Source of the DNA: Enterococcus columbae DSM 7374 = ATCC 51263
GTDB lineage: Bacteria > Bacillota > Bacilli > Lactobacillales > Enterococcaceae
Assembly (NCBI RefSeq): GCF_000406925.1
Contig: NZ_KE136349.1
Location: 134,446 to 198,445 of the forward strand
Reading direction: 5' to 3'
DNA length: 64,000 bases
The position numbers were made by a program, and so were the translations under genes. The notes under the pieces were generated by a model. The model worked only from the letters and a program-made list of their open reading frames with translations, searched no databases and was not told the DNA's origin. This document shows, one piece after another, positions 34,740-47,830 of this stretch (position 1 is its first letter; each line of letters starts with the position of its first letter).

Positions 34740-35567
34740 CTAACAGATACCTAGCAGACCAAGCAAGATACCCAAAACCATGATACCTAACATCACGATA
34801 TTTACATTTACTTTCTTTCTAAGTAACCAAAATGCTAAAAAGGTTACTGTTAAAGGCACAATTCCAATAAATAATTGATTTAAATAATCTTGGATTTTCA
34901 TTACTTGATCGCTACCTTTAACTGAAACTTCAAGTATTGTTTTAAATTTAACATTAGATGCTGTCATACTTCCCATCATCATTAAACCTAGCATGCTAGA
35001 GGATTTGGTTAGTATCTTCATTCCTCCAGATTCATACATCCGTTGAATAAAATTAGCCCCCACTGAATAACCACTGTAAAGTGCATAATAATGAATTAAA
35101 AATGCCGGAATATTATACAATAATAGAAAAACGATTGCGCCCATTATCGAGCCTGTGTTTGCAATAGAAATACCAATACCTGCCGCAATGACTCGTAAAA
35201 TTCCCCAAAAGAAGGAATCACCAATACCAGAAATAGGCCCCATTAAGGATGCTTTAACAGCTGTGATTGAGCTAGCATCAAATGTATCATCTTCACTATT
35301 ACGTTTTTCCATTGAAGCAACCAAGCCCATAATAAAGTTATTAATATGCATAGTTGCATTAAACCAAGTAGTATGTCTTACCACAGCTTCCGCTTGTTCT
35401 GATTTTGTTTTATAAAAACGATTAATTACTGGAAGTAAAGTATAAATAACCCCTACTGCATGATATTGGGTTGCACCCGTTCTACTTGCATTCATCGTCC
35501 AAGAGCGCCAAAAAACTGAGCGTAGCATCTTTTTATCTTCTTTGGTTAAATTTTCTTGTAATTTCAT
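34740..35567 (-). CDS. PTS EIID, mannose family
   Basis: The 275-residue membrane subunit starts with the family pattern LTKEDKKMLRSVFWRSWTMN, followed by TTWFNATMHINNFIMGLVAS and the GPISGIGDSFFWGILRVIAA signature. It forms the sugar channel with EIIC, whose stop it overlaps by 4 bases (ATGA). Substrate unknown. Confidence 0.93.
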   Translation of the reverse strand: MKLQENLTKEDKKMLRSVFWRSWTMNASRTGATQYHAVGVIYTLLPVINRFYKTKSEQAEAVVRHTTWFNATMHINNFIMGLVASMEKRNSEDDTFDASSITAVKASLMGPISGIGDSFFWGILRVIAAGIGISIANTGSIMGAIVFLLLYNIPAFLIHYYALYSGYSVGANFIQRMYESGGMKILTKSSSMLGLMMMGSMTASNVKFKTILEVSVKGSDQVMKIQDYLNQLFIGIVPLTVTFLAFWLLRKKVNVNIVMLGIMVLGILLGLLGIC

Positions 35568-36379
35568 GCGAAAAAGTCCTCCTCTTCTGCTTCTTTTGTA
35601 GTCAAATCATTTGATTGTGATACATTAGAACGAACCACCATTAAATTTTTAAATTCTAAATCTCTTTGAGCACTAATTACGCAAATAACAACACCAAGCA
35701 CTGCAACGGCGACTGCTGGTAATTGTAAATAAGCAGTTAGAATAAAGCCTAGTAGATAAAATACTGCTAGTTTATTATCCCACAATAATTTCATCAGCAT
35801 CGCAAAACCGACTGCTGGTAGCAAACCTCCTGCTGCGCTCAGCCCATTCATTACATTTTGCGGAATATTTTCTACAAAAAGCTTTACTGGTCCACTTCCA
35901 ACTAAAATCCCTACAAAAGAAATTGATGCAATAATCAAATAGTAAATAACCCAAGTACCATAATGCAAAGTTACAATCATCTTTTGATTATTATCTCTAG
36001 CAGCCTTGTCTAACATAGGCGCAAAAATATTCATAAATACATTTTTTAAAAACATCACTACAAAAGCAGCTAGCATACCAATTGGCACTGCTAAAGTTAA
36101 GGCAGCTTTTTGTTCAATATTTGAAATAATTGCAAATGTAGTAGCCAAGGTTGTCGCTGTAACTGGTTCCGCTGCAATTACCCCTCCAATATTTACATTA
36201 CCTAAGAAGATTGCCTCTAAAGAAGCACCCATTAATACGCCAACCTTCAAATCCCCCATTAATAAACCGGTAACTAGTCCCACTACTAATGGGCGCTCCA
36301 TCATACTTTGTCCTGTTAAATAATTCCCTCCAAAGCAGATAAATACTGCTAAGGCAGCTAATAATGCGTATCCTATCAT
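35564..36379 (-). CDS. PTS EIIC, mannose family
   Basis: The 271-residue membrane subunit shows the EIIC-Man pattern: LVVGLVTGLLMGDLKVGVL-like start (PLVVGLVTGLLMGD), GASLEAIFLGNVNIGGVIAA, and EPVTATTLATTFAI. It has about eight hydrophobic helices. The C-terminal tail is unusually acidic (TTKEAEEEDFFA). Translationally coupled to EIID. Confidence 0.93.
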   Translation of the reverse strand: MIGYALLAALAVFICFGGNYLTGQSMMERPLVVGLVTGLLMGDLKVGVLMGASLEAIFLGNVNIGGVIAAEPVTATTLATTFAIISNIEQKAALTLAVPIGMLAAFVVMFLKNVFMNIFAPMLDKAARDNNQKMIVTLHYGTWVIYYLIIASISFVGILVGSGPVKLFVENIPQNVMNGLSAAGGLLPAVGFAMLMKLLWDNKLAVFYLLGFILTAYLQLPAVAVAVLGVVICVISAQRDLEFKNLMVVRSNVSQSNDLTTKEAEEEDFFA

Positions 36380-36392
36380 GTAAACTCCCCCT

Positions 36393-36884
36393 TTACTGAA
36401 TTGCTTGTTTTAAATCTAATTTGGCATTTGTTGGTAAAACCTGATTATAACTTTTTACATGTGTTAAATTGGCTAGACGATGTGCTGCTTCTAATTCAGA
36501 TGGATTTAACTGTACACTTGGAAAAATCATTTTCTTCGATTTTGGATCTGACTTATCAAAACGACCAACATTGGCTACATTAACTGACTCAATATCTTGA
36601 ACGTTTTCAGCAATCTTCGTCGCATCACTTACACTATTTACGATCACAAAAATTCGTTTATCTTTTCCTCGAGGATCGTTAAATACTTTAATAGCATCCT
36701 CTACACTACGAATTAATAATTTCATTCCGTTTGGTACGGCCATTTTTAAGGTCATTTGCATAATATCATTCTTAGCAGCCTCATCATTTGCCACCACCAA
36801 TAAAGGAGAATTAAGCTCTTTGGTCCAAACTACTGCTACTTGTCCGTGAATTAAACGATCATCTACTCTAATTTGTGTTATCAT
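36393..36884 (-). CDS. PTS EIIB, mannose family
   Basis: The 163-residue cytoplasmic protein starts MITQIRVDDRLIHGQVAVVW, with the phospho-histidine at residue 13. It passes phosphate from EIIA (encoded 12 bases upstream) to the sugar. It has the usual length for a free-standing EIIB. Confidence 0.95.
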   Translation of the reverse strand: MITQIRVDDRLIHGQVAVVWTKELNSPLLVVANDEAAKNDIMQMTLKMAVPNGMKLLIRSVEDAIKVFNDPRGKDKRIFVIVNSVSDATKIAENVQDIESVNVANVGRFDKSDPKSKKMIFPSVQLNPSELEAAHRLANLTHVKSYNQVLPTNAKLDLKQAIQ

Positions 36885-36896
36885 TTTATATACCTC

Positions 36897-37313
36897 CTAA
36901 AAAAAATCTTCTTCTTGATTATTTGCTGCTAAATTCACCATATTCACCGCTGATTCATTAATCATTGCTTGAATACAATCCTTATCGAGATAATCCTGAG
37001 AGCTAAACATAATAGATAATATAATAGCTAAATTAACATTAGAAATAAGTGTGATATTTGCTTGTTGCCGCTCTGCAAGTAAACGAACAATATTTTGATT
37101 TACACTTCCACCAAATAAATCAGTAAAAATGAATGCCTGCTGATTTTCTGCAACAGTGTCAAAAAAACGCTCTATTTGTGGAAGATAGTCCTGATCATCA
37201 ACATATGCATTAATTACTGTTACTTCTTTTCCTTTGTCAGCTAAAATATCTAACGAGCTCTGTAGTCCATTAGCAAAATAGCCATGTGTTGCGATTAAAT
37301 ATTTTCTTTCCAT
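36897..37313 (-). CDS. PTS EIIA, mannose family
   Basis: The 138-residue phosphocarrier has active His10 in LIATHGYFANGL and the FIFTDLFGGSVNQNI segment of the family. First gene of the four-gene EIIA-B-C-D operon under the sigma-54 promoter just upstream. The operon carries no sugar-metabolising enzyme, so the substrate must feed directly into general metabolism or into enzymes encoded elsewhere. Confidence 0.93.
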   Translation of the reverse strand: MERKYLIATHGYFANGLQSSLDILADKGKEVTVINAYVDDQDYLPQIERFFDTVAENQQAFIFTDLFGGSVNQNIVRLLAERQQANITLISNVNLAIILSIMFSSQDYLDKDCIQAMINESAVNMVNLAANNQEEDFF

Positions 37314-37334
37314 AAATGTTCACCTCACTATATT

Positions 37335-37354
37335 AAAAGCAAGTATCATGCCAA
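37335..37354 (-). promoter_or_regulatory. Sigma-54 (-24/-12) promoter of the mannose-type PTS
   Basis: On the minus strand the sequence reads TTGGCATG-ATAC-TTGCTTTT. The GG and GC dinucleotides and their spacing match the consensus TGGCAC-N5-TTGC. It lies just upstream of the EIIA gene and agrees with the LevR-type activator that ends this locus. Confidence 0.9.
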
Positions 37355-37392
37355 AAAAAGATATCTAAAACAGCTAATTACCGCTAATTTAT

Positions 37393-37424
37393 CTGTTTAA
37401 ACACTTTAGTTTATCCTTAAACAG
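37393..37424. promoter_or_regulatory. Candidate upstream activator site
   Basis: An inverted repeat CTGTTTAA (37393-37400) ... TTAAACAG (37417-37424) lies about 40 bases upstream of the sigma-54 promoter, as expected for an enhancer site bound by the LevR-type regulator. Confidence 0.5.
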
Positions 37425-37455
37425 AAAAAAACTCTCTCCTATTGCTAGGAGAGAG
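37425..37455 (-). terminator. Terminator upstream of the sigma-54 promoter
   Basis: The minus-strand stem CTCTCTCCTA-GCAA-TAGGAGAGAG is followed directly by seven T. It is a classic intrinsic terminator that stops transcription coming from the V-ATPase side. Confidence 0.88.
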
Positions 37456-37560
37456 CCGGTATGAATCATCTTATGGACGATTCATTTTTCGATGATTGCG
37501 GTAGTAGAGAAGGCTTTTTACAAATTTTAGCAACTTTATGTGTAACCACTGCACAAATTT
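37456..37560 (-). ncRNA. Putative small RNA between two terminators
   Basis: Between the ntpD terminator (37625-37669) and the terminator at 37425-37455, the minus strand holds about 170 bases with no gene. They contain a -10-like TAAAAT, a hairpin ATGAATC...GATTCAT (about 37461-37485), and then the second terminator. A separate terminator makes sense if something is transcribed here. Either a small RNA or a back-up terminator for the V-ATPase operon would explain it. Confidence 0.3.
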
Positions 37561-37624
37561 TTAAATTTATGCAGTGGTTTTGCGTGAAAAGCTTAAATTT
37601 TTGAAAAAACAGCTTGCATGCGTA

Positions 37625-37669
37625 AAACAAGCGCACGATTTCCTTTCTCTTAGGATCGTGCGCTTGTTT
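37625..37669 (-). terminator. Terminator of the V-ATPase operon
   Basis: A 15-bp stem AAACAAGCGCACGAT / ATCGTGCGCTTGTTT begins 6 bases past the ntpD stop. Confidence 0.9.
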
Positions 37670-37674
37670 GCTTT

Positions 37675-38307
37675 TTATTTTTGATTCATATTCTTAATCT
37701 TGATTAAACGAGTGATTTCGGCACGTTCGTTTTCTTCAAGCTTCATGCGAATACGATAAATCGTTTGTTCTAGTTGAGGAATCGTCATGTATTCCAACGC
37801 ATTTACACGACGACGCGTTTTTTCAATTTCACTAGACATGAGTTGGCAAGTCTTTTCAATTTCGGTTAATTCGAGTAGCTTTGGCAAGACTTGAGTGAAT
37901 TGATCAATCGTTGTATCAAGCTCCGCATTAGAATTTAGATAGCCATATTCTAATGGGGCGGCTAATAAGTCAGAGTCATAATTAAAATTCATGACCGGAA
38001 CCTTCACGCTCATAATATTTTTTTCAACTACATCTAAGCTGACCTCACTTGCCGGTAACATAAATAATTCTTCGATAAAGTTTTCATTGATGGCAGCATC
38101 GGCTAACATAAATTGATGCATGGCATTTTGCATCAATTCCTCGACCTCTTGGCGCAAACGGTTATTTTTGCGAATCAACAGGATAAACTGTCTCATCAAT
38201 TCATCTTGCTTATCTTTTAATAGTTTATGTCCTCTAGTGGCCGTAGCTAGTTGTTTTTTCAAACGTGTCAGCTCCATACGAGTTGGATTGACATTTAACT
38301 CAGGCAT
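37675..38307 (-). CDS. ntpD: V-type ATPase subunit D
   Basis: The 210-residue protein is the central-stalk rotor subunit, with N- and C-terminal coiled-coil helices ([20 protein letters not shown] and [19 protein letters not shown]). Length equals the E. hirae NtpD that I remember. Last gene of the operon, 5 bases after ntpB. Confidence 0.95.
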   Translation of the reverse strand: MPELNVNPTRMELTRLKKQLATATRGHKLLKDKQDELMRQFILLIRKNNRLRQEVEELMQNAMHQFMLADAAINENFIEELFMLPASEVSLDVVEKNIMSVKVPVMNFNYDSDLLAAPLEYGYLNSNAELDTTIDQFTQVLPKLLELTEIEKTCQLMSSEIEKTRRRVNALEYMTIPQLEQTIYRIRMKLEENERAEITRLIKIKNMNQK

Positions 38308-38312
38308 TTAGG

Positions 38313-41463
<3,151 letters not shown>

Positions 41464-41509
41464 AGTCGCTACCTCCTTTTTCTCATTCATTATTTTTGAT
41501 AGTTCTTCT

Positions 41510-41627
41510 AAATCTTTACTACTTCATCCATTCGCCCTACCAATTACAAAATGCTTTCCTTACCCATTTTACAAGTTGGTAGGTAAACTCGAATTTACTC
41601 GTATCTAACCAGTTTGTAAGCATCCTT
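41510..41627. repeat. Palindromic repeat unit C (divergent)
   Basis: This is the most divergent unit of the hairpin family, nearest to ntpA. Arms CCTACCAATTACAAAATG and CATTTTACAAGTTGGTAGG pair around a short loop. The unit ends with CATCCTT, the motif that closes all units. The left edge is approximate. Confidence 0.6.
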
Positions 41628-41630
41628 ACT

Positions 41631-41760
41631 AATCTGTGTTCAGCGACTAGCTTCTCGGTGGATAAGCCAGTCTGACAAGTAAGTCTTTGAATCTATTTGA
41701 CTTCCTTGTCAGGCTGGTAAACTTATCCACTCGAAGCTAAACGAGTCGCTTCACATCCTT
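41631..41760. repeat. Palindromic repeat unit B
   Basis: This 130-bp unit starts AATCTGTGTTC and ends TCACATCCTT. The whole unit folds on itself: TGTG/CACA, AGCGACT/AGTCGCT, then GGATAAG/CTTATCC, and CCAGTCTGACAAG/CTTGTCAGGCTGG, with an extra AAA on the right arm and a loop flanked by AAGTC/GACTT. It does not code. Confidence 0.85.
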
Positions 41761-41764
41761 GTTT

Positions 41765-41893
41765 AATCTGTGTTCGATGGATAACTACTGCGCATCTAAG
41801 CCGTCTTGGCGGAAAGTCTTTTTCCTTCTTGGACTTTTTCGCCAAGACGGAAAACTTAGCTGCTTGTAGTTGAGCAATCCATCTCACATCCTT
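41765..41893. repeat. Palindromic repeat unit A
   Basis: This 129-bp unit has the same ends (AATCTGTGTTC, TCACATCCTT) but different stem sequence: GATGGAT/ATCCATC, CTAAG/CTTAG, CCGTCTTGGCG/CGCCAAGACGG. The right arm again has the AAA bulge. It begins immediately after the ntpG stop codon, on the same transcript. Confidence 0.85.
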
Positions 41894-41894
41894 G

Positions 41895-42206
41895 TTATAA
41901 TATATTTTGGCCGACAGCTTTTTCGACACGTTCTTGGATGTTTTTTTGACCGATGCCAAGGCTGCCGGCATGGCTTGGAATTAAGACGATTGCCGGTGTC
42001 ATTTGGTCATCGTAGCGATGGATGGTTTCGGGTACTTCTTTGGCACATTCTTCAGTGACATAGATGACGCCATATGATGCTTTGGCCATTTCTTCAATCG
42101 CTTGGCGAATTTCAATGGCATGGGTGGCAAAGCGTACGTCAAAACCAAATAATTTAAAAGGTAGGACGGAATCCTTATCGCCTACAACACCAATTTTATA
42201 GGTCAT
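41895..42206 (-). CDS. ntpG: V-type ATPase subunit F (NtpG)
   Basis: The 103-residue rotor subunit ([40 protein letters not shown]) corresponds to subunit F, called NtpG in E. hirae. It overlaps ntpC by 11 bases and is followed by the palindromic repeats rather than directly by ntpA. Confidence 0.93.
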   Translation of the reverse strand: MTYKIGVVGDKDSVLPFKLFGFDVRFATHAIEIRQAIEEMAKASYGVIYVTEECAKEVPETIHRYDDQMTPAIVLIPSHAGSLGIGQKNIQERVEKAVGQNIL

Positions 42207-43188
42207 AAGTTAATCGCATCCTTTCTTGAATTTCTTCTATTGTAAAGCCACTGCGTTTGCCTACAATAATTGTACGTAAGTTCTTAATTTCCACTTCTTT
42301 GGCATTTAGATAAGCTAAAAGCGGGATTGGACCAAAGGCTAAGCTATTTGCCCGAACAAAGTGCTCTGTTAAATAGTTGTCTTTAATCTTTTCTAGTAGA
42401 TGGAAATTAATCGTTTGATTCACCAAAGCTGGTTGGAGTAATTCTCCATAAGGCGAAGAGAGTAGATATTGGACATAGGTCGCTTCGTCTTCTTTACAAA
42501 AGCGTAATAGCTCATGTTTGTCCAGACTACCTGCACTGGACAATACCCCGGTCATAAAGGCTTGGCTACGTTTTTGAATAATTCCTCTACCGGCTGTAAC
42601 GATATTGGTTAAATCAATAAAACCGATGATTTCATCTAGTAATTCCGGATAGCCTAAACGTTCACCAATTTCCCGTTGCATTCGTAAAAAGGCACGGTCA
42701 TAGATTACGTCAATTCCTTGAATGACTTTCGATTCGTTGAGATATTCTCTGGCTTCATTAATGCTTGCCATGAGTGTTTCAGGCAATTGAGAGATGCCTG
42801 TACGAATCGCACTTTTTAGGGTATCTATTTCAAAAAAGCCATCATTAATGCAAAGATAGTCATAATCCTTACCGAGTACTTCGGCTTTGGTCAGTACCTT
42901 TAAATTATGAAAGGTGTAACGCATAGTATATATCCAAATCACTTCTTTTTCAGGTGCCAAGTCAATCAAATCTCGTATCGTCTCTTCTAATTCATGATTT
43001 AAATTTTGCTCAAAATGATAGGCAAAATCTTCTTCTAGATAATTTTGATAGACCGTGTTTTGTAAGATTTGCGCGACTTGCTCTAAATCACTCGCTTGAA
43101 TTAAACGTTGAAAGGTTTCTGATGAAAGTAAGCTTAATTCGCGTATCCGTACGAGTGGATTCACTTCATGATAGGTTGGTTTTTGCAT
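42196..43188 (-). CDS. ntpC: V-type ATPase subunit C (d)
   Basis: The 330-residue helical subunit couples the central stalk to the membrane rotor ring (family AC39/V-ATPase C). Segments [20 protein letters not shown] and [20 protein letters not shown] are characteristic. Nine bases after ntpE. Confidence 0.93.
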   Translation of the reverse strand: MQKPTYHEVNPLVRIRELSLLSSETFQRLIQASDLEQVAQILQNTVYQNYLEEDFAYHFEQNLNHELEETIRDLIDLAPEKEVIWIYTMRYTFHNLKVLTKAEVLGKDYDYLCINDGFFEIDTLKSAIRTGISQLPETLMASINEAREYLNESKVIQGIDVIYDRAFLRMQREIGERLGYPELLDEIIGFIDLTNIVTAGRGIIQKRSQAFMTGVLSSAGSLDKHELLRFCKEDEATYVQYLLSSPYGELLQPALVNQTINFHLLEKIKDNYLTEHFVRANSLAFGPIPLLAYLNAKEVEIKNLRTIIVGKRSGFTIEEIQERMRLTYDL

Positions 43189-43197
43189 TGTATCCTC

Positions 43198-43782
43198 CTA
43201 TCCAAACAAACGATTCGCTAATTCAAAACTCATGCTCGCTTGTATATCTTTAATTAAGTTTTCAAAAATAAAATTATATTGGACCCCTTGATCATCAACA
43301 ATAAAACCAGCTTGATTAGCAATTGTCGTAGAACTATAAACTAATTCAAAAGGTAATTGTTGATTCATTTTTGCTAGCCACTCTTGATCTAAGGCCGCTT
43401 TAGATAATTCACCAGGAATGAATTGCACCTTGCCACTTAGAGAAAGTGTCGCTAAGGCATCACTTGCAAATTGAGTCATCTCTGCTTTAGACCATTGACT
43501 CATCTGATTGCTGGCGGCAACGAAAAGCTTTTCAAGATAGTATTGCTTTTCATTTAGAACTGCTTGGCGCGCTTCAACTTCTTGGCGATTATGCAATTGT
43601 TTATATTTTTTTTCGATTGTTTCCGTTTGTTTTGCCAATTGACGGGCCTTATCTTGCTCTAATTGGGCAAGCTGTTGCTCATAAGACTGATTGATTTGGG
43701 CCAATTCAGTATTTTCATAATTTTGAAGCTCTAAGGCTGCTTGTTCGTCAATTTTGGCAATAATCTTATCGATAGCACTCAT
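43198..43782 (-). CDS. ntpE: V-type ATPase subunit E
   Basis: The 194-residue peripheral-stalk subunit has a long N-terminal coiled coil rich in Gln, Glu and Lys and a globular C-terminal domain (AGFIVDDQGVQYNFIFENLI). It pairs with the small stalk subunit at 46247-46570. Confidence 0.93.
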   Translation of the reverse strand: MSAIDKIIAKIDEQAALELQNYENTELAQINQSYEQQLAQLEQDKARQLAKQTETIEKKYKQLHNRQEVEARQAVLNEKQYYLEKLFVAASNQMSQWSKAEMTQFASDALATLSLSGKVQFIPGELSKAALDQEWLAKMNQQLPFELVYSSTTIANQAGFIVDDQGVQYNFIFENLIKDIQASMSFELANRLFG

Positions 43783-43804
43783 GCCATTGCCCCCTTATTG
43801 ACGA

Positions 43805-46246
<2,442 letters not shown>

Positions 46247-46260
<14 letters not shown>

Positions 46261-46570
46261 AGGTCTTCAACACCTTCTCAATCACTTGTGCAATCGCTGC
46301 TTGAGCATTCTTTTCATAGCTATCCGCAAGATGCTTTTTCATGGTAGCAACCTCGCTAGCTAAGGATTCTTTACGAGCGGCTAATTTGTTTGTTTCTTCA
46401 GCTTCTTTTTCCTGAATAAAACGAGCGACTTCAGCTTTATATTCCTTTTGCAAACGTGCTAATGTCGCTTGCTGTTGCTGATGGTAATCATGAACCTTCT
46501 GCTTAGCTAAAGCGAGTAATTCTTGATTATGATTTTCAGCCTGCTGAATTTTCTCAAGTGCCTCTTGCAT
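46247..46570 (-). CDS. ntpF: V-type ATPase peripheral-stalk subunit NtpF
   Basis: I start at ATG 46570 (MQEALEKIQQAENHNQELLA), with AAGGA 10 bases upstream. This gives a 107-residue coiled-coil stalk protein (subunit G/H of other systems). The open frame continues upstream to 46672, but that extension (MVEHVLQGLRSSRG on) is not family-like and lies in the likely 5' leader. First gene of the operon. Confidence 0.88.
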
Positions 46571-46700
46571 CTGACTCACATCCTTCCGTAAAAAAAAATG
46601 AACATGACTAACAAGAAACAAGTCCTTCTCACCCCTTGAAGAACGCAATCCTTGAAGCACATGCTCAACCATTTTTCTCTATTCAAATTTTACAATCGTT

Positions 46701-46729
46701 AGTATAGCAAAAATTTAGAAAATTGAAAA
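46701..46729 (-). promoter_or_regulatory. Promoter of the V-ATPase operon
   Basis: On the minus strand: -35 TTTTCA (46729-46724), 17-base spacer ending TGC, -10 TATACT (46706-46701). This gives a leader of about 120 bases before ntpF. Confidence 0.6.
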
Positions 46730-47287
46730 GGTAAATCCTTGCTGAAAAACTTGCCTTTTTTTAATGTATGCGATTTATTTGTACAAAAAATGTCAAATAA
46801 TCACCATTGTTTTTTTACTTTCTACTTATCTATAAAATCTATTCAACCATTTTTAGAAACTATCGTTATTTATAAAAGATGGATTTATATTAAATTTTTA
46901 TTAAATAGATAAAATATACAGTTTTTTTATTTATTTATAAATCGTTTCGTTTTAATCGATGATAAAACACCTATAAACTAAGAATCTTTGCTTTTAAATA
47001 CGCTGATAAAAGAAAATTTATTCACGGGTAAACAACTCGATGTTAACTTTATTATATTTTGTAATTTTTTGTTATGAAATCTCCTGTAAAAAAGAATTAT
47101 CTTTGTATTTAATAAAAATTCACACTATTTTTTAAAATTATCTTTACTTTATTTAGTTTTTATTTAGTTTAATTTAAAAGCTTTTAAACTAATTTATTTT
47201 TTTGTTTACTAATCCTGTTTACACTTGAATAACGCTTGCAAGTTTTTAGTGCTATCGCTACAATATGAATTAGAAGGAGGGGATTAC
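46730..47287. other. Long AT-rich divergent intergenic region
   Basis: About 560 bases of very AT-rich DNA separate the V-ATPase promoter from the Lrp-type gene. I see no gene. An imperfect palindrome AGTTTAATTTAAAAGCTTTTAAACT around 47165-47190 may be an operator for the Lrp-type protein or for ion-responsive control of ntp (split here: AGTTTAATTTAA then AAGCTTTTAAACT). Confidence 0.4.
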
Positions 47288-47731
47288 ATGGATGATCTAG
47301 ATTACAAGATTCTGAATATCCTTCAAAGAAATGGTCGTATCACAGTGAAACAAATCGCTGAAGAGTGCTTTATTTCCTCTCCATCGGTATCTGTTCGGCT
47401 ACAAAACCTAGAAAATCAAGGATATATTCAGAATTACCAAGCAATGGTCAACTATCAAAAATTAGGCTTTTCAATAAAGGCCTATATTAATTGTGCGGTC
47501 AATGCCAAAGATAAGGAAGCATTTTATCAATACATTGATGCAATTCCAAATGTCGTTGAATGTGATTGCATCACCGGTGATTACTCAATGCTTTTAAAGG
47601 TCTATTTCCCAAATACCGTTGATTTGGATGAATTCATCAATGCCTTACAACGATTTGGCGACACCAAAACCCATATTGTCTTTTCAACCAATGTTGGTCC
47701 GCGCGGTGTTCAATTTGAAACAAATGCTTAA
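47288..47731 (+). CDS. Lrp/AsnC-family regulator
   Basis: The start is ATG 47288, with AGAAGGAGGGG upstream. The 147-residue protein has an N-terminal helix-turn-helix (MDDLDYKILNILQRNGRITV, ECFISSPSVSVRLQNLENQG) and a C-terminal RAM ligand-binding domain (VVECDCITGDYSMLLKVYF). Lrp-type regulators usually sense amino acids. No obvious target is adjacent except the V-ATPase operon opposite. Confidence 0.88.
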   Translation: MDDLDYKILNILQRNGRITVKQIAEECFISSPSVSVRLQNLENQGYIQNYQAMVNYQKLGFSIKAYINCAVNAKDKEAFYQYIDAIPNVVECDCITGDYSMLLKVYFPNTVDLDEFINALQRFGDTKTHIVFSTNVGPRGVQFETNA

Positions 47732-47769
47732 AAAACAGTAAACAACAGGTTCGGTAATTTTTTACCGCC

Positions 47770-47820
47770 AACTAAAAAGAGGAAGCAGCTATTTTAATAG
47801 CTACTCCCTCTTTTTTAGTT
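47770..47820. terminator. Bidirectional terminator
   Basis: A long stem AACTAAAAAGAGG...CTCTTTTTTAGTT separates the convergent Lrp-type and dltD genes. Confidence 0.88.
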
Positions 47821-47830
47821 GTTAAAAATA

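Noticed and set aside
41510-41893. CRISPR array
   Set aside because: The units are palindromic over their whole length, about 130 bp, with no short constant repeats and spacers, and no cas gene is in the window.
41723-41971. 82-codon minus-strand open frame rich in Lys and Ser
   Set aside because: It runs through two palindromic repeat units and into the ntpG 3' end in a wrong frame; the repeats explain the open frame.
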